Assembly (NCBI GenBank): GCA_031271065.1
Contig: JAISWP010000132.1
Location: 1 to 8,182, forward strand
Length of the DNA: 8,182 nucleotides
From: Synergistaceae bacterium
GTDB taxonomy: Bacteria; Synergistota; Synergistia; Synergistales; Synergistaceae
Direction: 5' to 3'
Made by a program: the position numbers and the translations under genes
Notes under the pieces: generated by a model
Seen by the model: only the letters and a program-made list of their open reading frames with translations
What the model was told of the DNA's origin: nothing
The model's database searches: none
Shown: positions 6,376 through 8,182 of the stretch, one piece after another
How positions within the stretch are numbered: position 1 is the first letter of the stretch
How the letters are laid out: the number at the start of each line of letters is the position of its first letter

Positions 6376-6404
6376 ATATAACCACGATGCAGTAATCTTG
6401 TCAA
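6376..6404 (-). promoter_or_regulatory. Promoter of the pilMNOPQ operon
   Basis: On the minus strand a perfect -35 hexamer TTGACA (6404-6399) is followed by a 17-bp spacer and TTATAT (6381-6376), with TGG directly before it, so it fits an extended -10. Transcription would start near 6369 and give a leader of about 48 nt before pilM. An A+T-rich block (about 6421-6486) lies upstream and could act as an UP element. The spacer contains the element shared with the ggt upstream region. Confidence 0.6.
6381..6402 (-). repeat. 22-bp element, copy 1 (pil promoter)
   Basis: The minus strand reads GACAAGATT-ACTGC-ATCGTGGT. It matches the copy upstream of ggt (8138-8159) at 17 of 22 positions with identical spacing. 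Within it CAAGAT-N6-ATCGTG is an imperfect dyad (five of six pairs), which resembles an operator for a dimeric regulator. It overlaps the -35 box and spacer of the pil promoter. Confidence 0.45.
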
Positions 6405-6451
6405 GAAATATCAAGTGCCAAATATAAAAAATCAGAAAAAATACCAAAATA

Positions 6452-6469
6452 TTACGAAATATATCGTAA
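6452..6469 (-). terminator. Weak AT-rich hairpin after ggt, possible terminator
   Basis: TTACGA-N6-TCGTAA is an inverted repeat 18 bp beyond the ggt stop codon. On the minus strand it is followed by TATTTTGGTATTTTTT. The six-base stem is AT-rich and weak, so termination here would be inefficient and some ggt transcripts may continue into pilM. It could equally be an operator or chance in AT-rich DNA. Confidence 0.25.
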
Positions 6470-6486
6470 ATTAAAATTAAAATTTT

Positions 6487-8091
6487 TTACCACGCTTCCA
6501 CCGATCCGTCGGTCCTCGGTTCCGTCGCCCCCACCAGACAGCCTTTTTCGGTCCTCCGGATGATCTCTCCCCTGCCGAAGCCGTAGGGATCGGAGGCGAT
6601 CGACACCGAATGTCCCGAACGCTCCAGGCTCTGCACCGCCGAATTTGCGAACCCCGGTTCGAATGAGACGCCGAGCCCGCCGGTCCACTGCCACCTGGGG
6701 GCGTCCAGAGCCTCCTGGGGATTCATTCCGAAGTCGACGCAGTTCACCACCACCTGGACGTGTCCCTGGGGCTGCATATAACCCCCCATGACGCCGAACG
6801 GACCCACCGGGGAACCGTCCTTTGTGATGAAACCCGGGATTATGGTGTTGTACGGGCGCTTTCCCCCGGCGAGTTCGTTGGGATGCCCGGGCGCCGCCGA
6901 AAAACAGAGCCCTCTGTTGTTCAGCGATATGCCGGTCCCGGGGACGACGACGCCGGAACCGAAACCTCTGAAATTGCTCTGTATGTACGAGACCATATTG
7001 CCCTCCCCGTCCGCCGTACAAAGATATACTGTGCCGCCCGAATACGGGTCGCCCGCTTCCGGCGCGCAAGCCAAGTCTCCGATTTTGCCGCGCCTCGCGG
7101 CCAGATAACTTTCCGACAGCAGCTCCTCCACCGGAACTTTCGCGAAATCCGGGTCCGCCACGTATCTTTCAGCGTCGGCGAACGCCAGCTTGAGCGCCTC
7201 TATCTGCTTATGCACGGCGTCGGGGGAGTCGTGGGACGACAGGTCGAACCCGCGGAGTATGCCCAGGGCAATAAGGGCCGTTATGCCCTGCCCGTTCGGG
7301 GGCATCTCCCACACGTCCCAGCCCTTGTAACCGATATGTATGGGGTCCGTCCACTCAGGGGAGAACGACTCCAGGTCCTCCTTCGAAAAGAACCCCCCGG
7401 TATCCCGTGAGAAGGACAATATCTTTCCCGCGATGTCTCCCGAGTAAAAATCCCGTGCGCCGGTCGCTCCAATGGCCTCGAGAGTGCGGGCCATGTCCTC
7501 CGACGCGAATTTATCGCCGGGCTCGGGGGCGCGTCCGTCGGGACAGAACGCCGCGAACCACCCCGAATGGAGCGGCCCTTCCAGATGGGCGAACGAGCGA
7601 AGCGCCCTTTTCCACATTCTCGACACGTTCACTGAGACCGCGTATCCCCCGCGCGCGTATTCGACGGCGGGCGCGAGAACTTCGGCAAGGCTGAGGCGTC
7701 CTAGGGATTCCGACAACTCCGCCCACGTCCCCGGAGCCCCCGGCGTCGTCACAGAGGTCCAGCCAAAAGGGGACACGCCGCTCAGACCTGCGTCCCTAAG
7801 ACGGTCCGCGCCGAGAGAGAACGGCGAACGCCCGCTGCCGTTTATGCCGCGCAGCCTGCCGCCGGACCACACCATAGCGAAGGCGTCGCTGCCTATCCCG
7901 TTGGAAACAGGCTCCACGACAGAGAGCGCGGCGGCCGTCGCTATCGCGGCGTCCACAGCGTTACCGCCCTTTTTCAGCATATCCATGCCCGCCGCGGCGG
8001 CGAGAGGATTCGAGGTCGCCGTCATGCCGCGGGATCCATAAACGAGATTTCTGCATGAAGAATACCTGTAGGTAAATGGATCGAACTTCAC
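6487..8091 (-). CDS. ggt: Gamma-glutamyltransferase family protein (YwrD-like Ntn hydrolase)
   Basis: With the GTG start chosen here it is 534 residues and begins VKFDPFTYRYSSCRNLVYGS, as expected for this family. The enzymes transfer or hydrolyse gamma-glutamyl groups, for example from glutathione, and are made as a precursor that cuts itself before a catalytic Thr. Conserved features are GGNAVDAAIATAA (42-54), EPVSNGIGSD (60-69), PPNGQGITAL (264-273), the presumed nucleophile Thr354 in SGGTVYLCTADGEGN (351-365), GFGSGVVVPGTGISLNNRG (376-394) and MGGYMQPQGHVQV (435-447). GGGGG lies 7 bp before the GTG. The frame remains open upstream to the window edge without an ATG there (first possible start TTG at 8181), and would add a hydrophobic segment. 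No signal peptide is present in the chosen form, so a cytoplasmic location is inferred. The substrate is not certain; YwrD-type members are poorly characterised. Confidence 0.95.
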   Translation of the reverse strand: MKFDPFTYRYSSCRNLVYGSRGMTATSNPLAAAAGMDMLKKGGNAVDAAIATAAALSVVEPVSNGIGSDAFAMVWSGGRLRGINGSGRSPFSLGADRLRDAGLSGVSPFGWTSVTTPGAPGTWAELSESLGRLSLAEVLAPAVEYARGGYAVSVNVSRMWKRALRSFAHLEGPLHSGWFAAFCPDGRAPEPGDKFASEDMARTLEAIGATGARDFYSGDIAGKILSFSRDTGGFFSKEDLESFSPEWTDPIHIGYKGWDVWEMPPNGQGITALIALGILRGFDLSSHDSPDAVHKQIEALKLAFADAERYVADPDFAKVPVEELLSESYLAARRGKIGDLACAPEAGDPYSGGTVYLCTADGEGNMVSYIQSNFRGFGSGVVVPGTGISLNNRGLCFSAAPGHPNELAGGKRPYNTIIPGFITKDGSPVGPFGVMGGYMQPQGHVQVVVNCVDFGMNPQEALDAPRWQWTGGLGVSFEPGFANSAVQSLERSGHSVSIASDPYGFGRGEIIRRTEKGCLVGATEPRTDGSVEAW

Positions 8092-8132
8092 CTTTACGCC
8101 CCCGAACGACAGTAAAACGATAAAAAGATATA

Positions 8133-8170
8133 TGTTTACCGCGATAAAACAATCTTGTCCGTTTTGTCTA
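8133..8170 (-). promoter_or_regulatory. Probable ggt promoter region
   Basis: Two weak sigma-70-like arrangements fit. CGGACA (8161-8156), 17 bp, TAAACA (8138-8133) lines up exactly with the pil promoter through the shared element. Alternatively TAGACA (8170-8165), a five-of-six -35 match, has only weak -10 candidates such as TTATCG. The surrounding DNA is AT-rich compared with the gene. Confidence 0.3.
8138..8159 (-). repeat. 22-bp element, copy 2 (upstream of ggt)
   Basis: The minus strand reads GACAAGATT-GTTTT-ATCGCGGT, matching copy 1 in the pil promoter at 17 of 22 positions. The CAAGAT-N6-ATCGCG dyad is weaker here (four of six pairs). It ends 46 bp before the ggt start, and the equivalent distance for pilM is 59 bp. 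Confidence 0.45.
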
Positions 8171-8182
8171 TGATACCACAAC

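Noticed and set aside
6421..6486. AT-rich block between ggt and pilM as a mobile-element scar or origin-like sequence.
   Set aside because: No direct repeats, inverted terminal repeats or DnaA-box-like sequences were seen; an ordinary promoter upstream region explains it.
6452..7069. Second minus-strand frame overlapping the end of the gamma-glutamyltransferase.
   Set aside because: Its Arg/Gly-rich composition and complete overlap with strongly conserved enzyme motifs mark it as an out-of-frame shadow.

Overview
This window comes from a diderm (Gram-negative-type) bacterium, because it encodes an outer-membrane secretin and the rest of a type IV pilus alignment complex. Base composition is moderately GC-rich by eye, apart from AT-rich intergenic stretches. 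Three things together are reminiscent of anaerobic amino-acid fermenters such as Synergistota: a YwrD-type gamma-glutamyltransferase, a compact and divergent pilMNOPQ cluster, and a FIST protein paired with a sensor kinase. That taxonomic guess is an inference with low to moderate confidence; nothing here proves it.

All recognisable genes lie on the minus strand, so the window reads biologically from right to left. At the right end, 8091-6487 encodes a gamma-glutamyltransferase-like N-terminal-nucleophile hydrolase, probably cytoplasmic. A 165-bp AT-rich gap follows, with a good promoter (TTGACA, 17 bp, TTATAT). It leads into a tight five-gene operon, 6321-1746: PilM, PilN, PilO-like, PilP/GspC-like and PilQ. 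Gaps are 2-15 bp, and the last pair overlaps by 34 bp. These proteins should form the chain from cytoplasm (PilM) through inner membrane (PilN/PilO) and periplasm (PilP-like) to outer membrane (PilQ). The pilins, assembly and retraction ATPases, platform protein and prepilin peptidase are not here and must be encoded elsewhere.

A 292-bp intergenic region (1454-1745) follows pilQ. It carries a very strong hairpin whose T-tract faces the plus strand, although no plus-strand gene is present, plus further hairpins and a plus-strand promoter-like sequence; this may be an unannotated small RNA. On the minus strand the same region holds the probable promoter and a palindrome for the next gene, a FIST-domain ligand-sensing protein (1453-269). 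That is followed 18 bp later by the start of a coiled-coil/PAS-like protein (250 to the window edge), probably a sensor kinase or another signalling output.

The most notable features are the loss of recognisable actin-like phosphate-binding motifs in PilM together with an altered PilN N-terminal motif, the candidate plus-strand RNA, and a 22-bp element (17 of 22 bases identical) in the promoter regions of both the transferase and the pilus operon. I see no CRISPR array, insertion sequence, prophage, toxin-antitoxin pair or defence island, and no clear sign of a wholly new multi-gene system.
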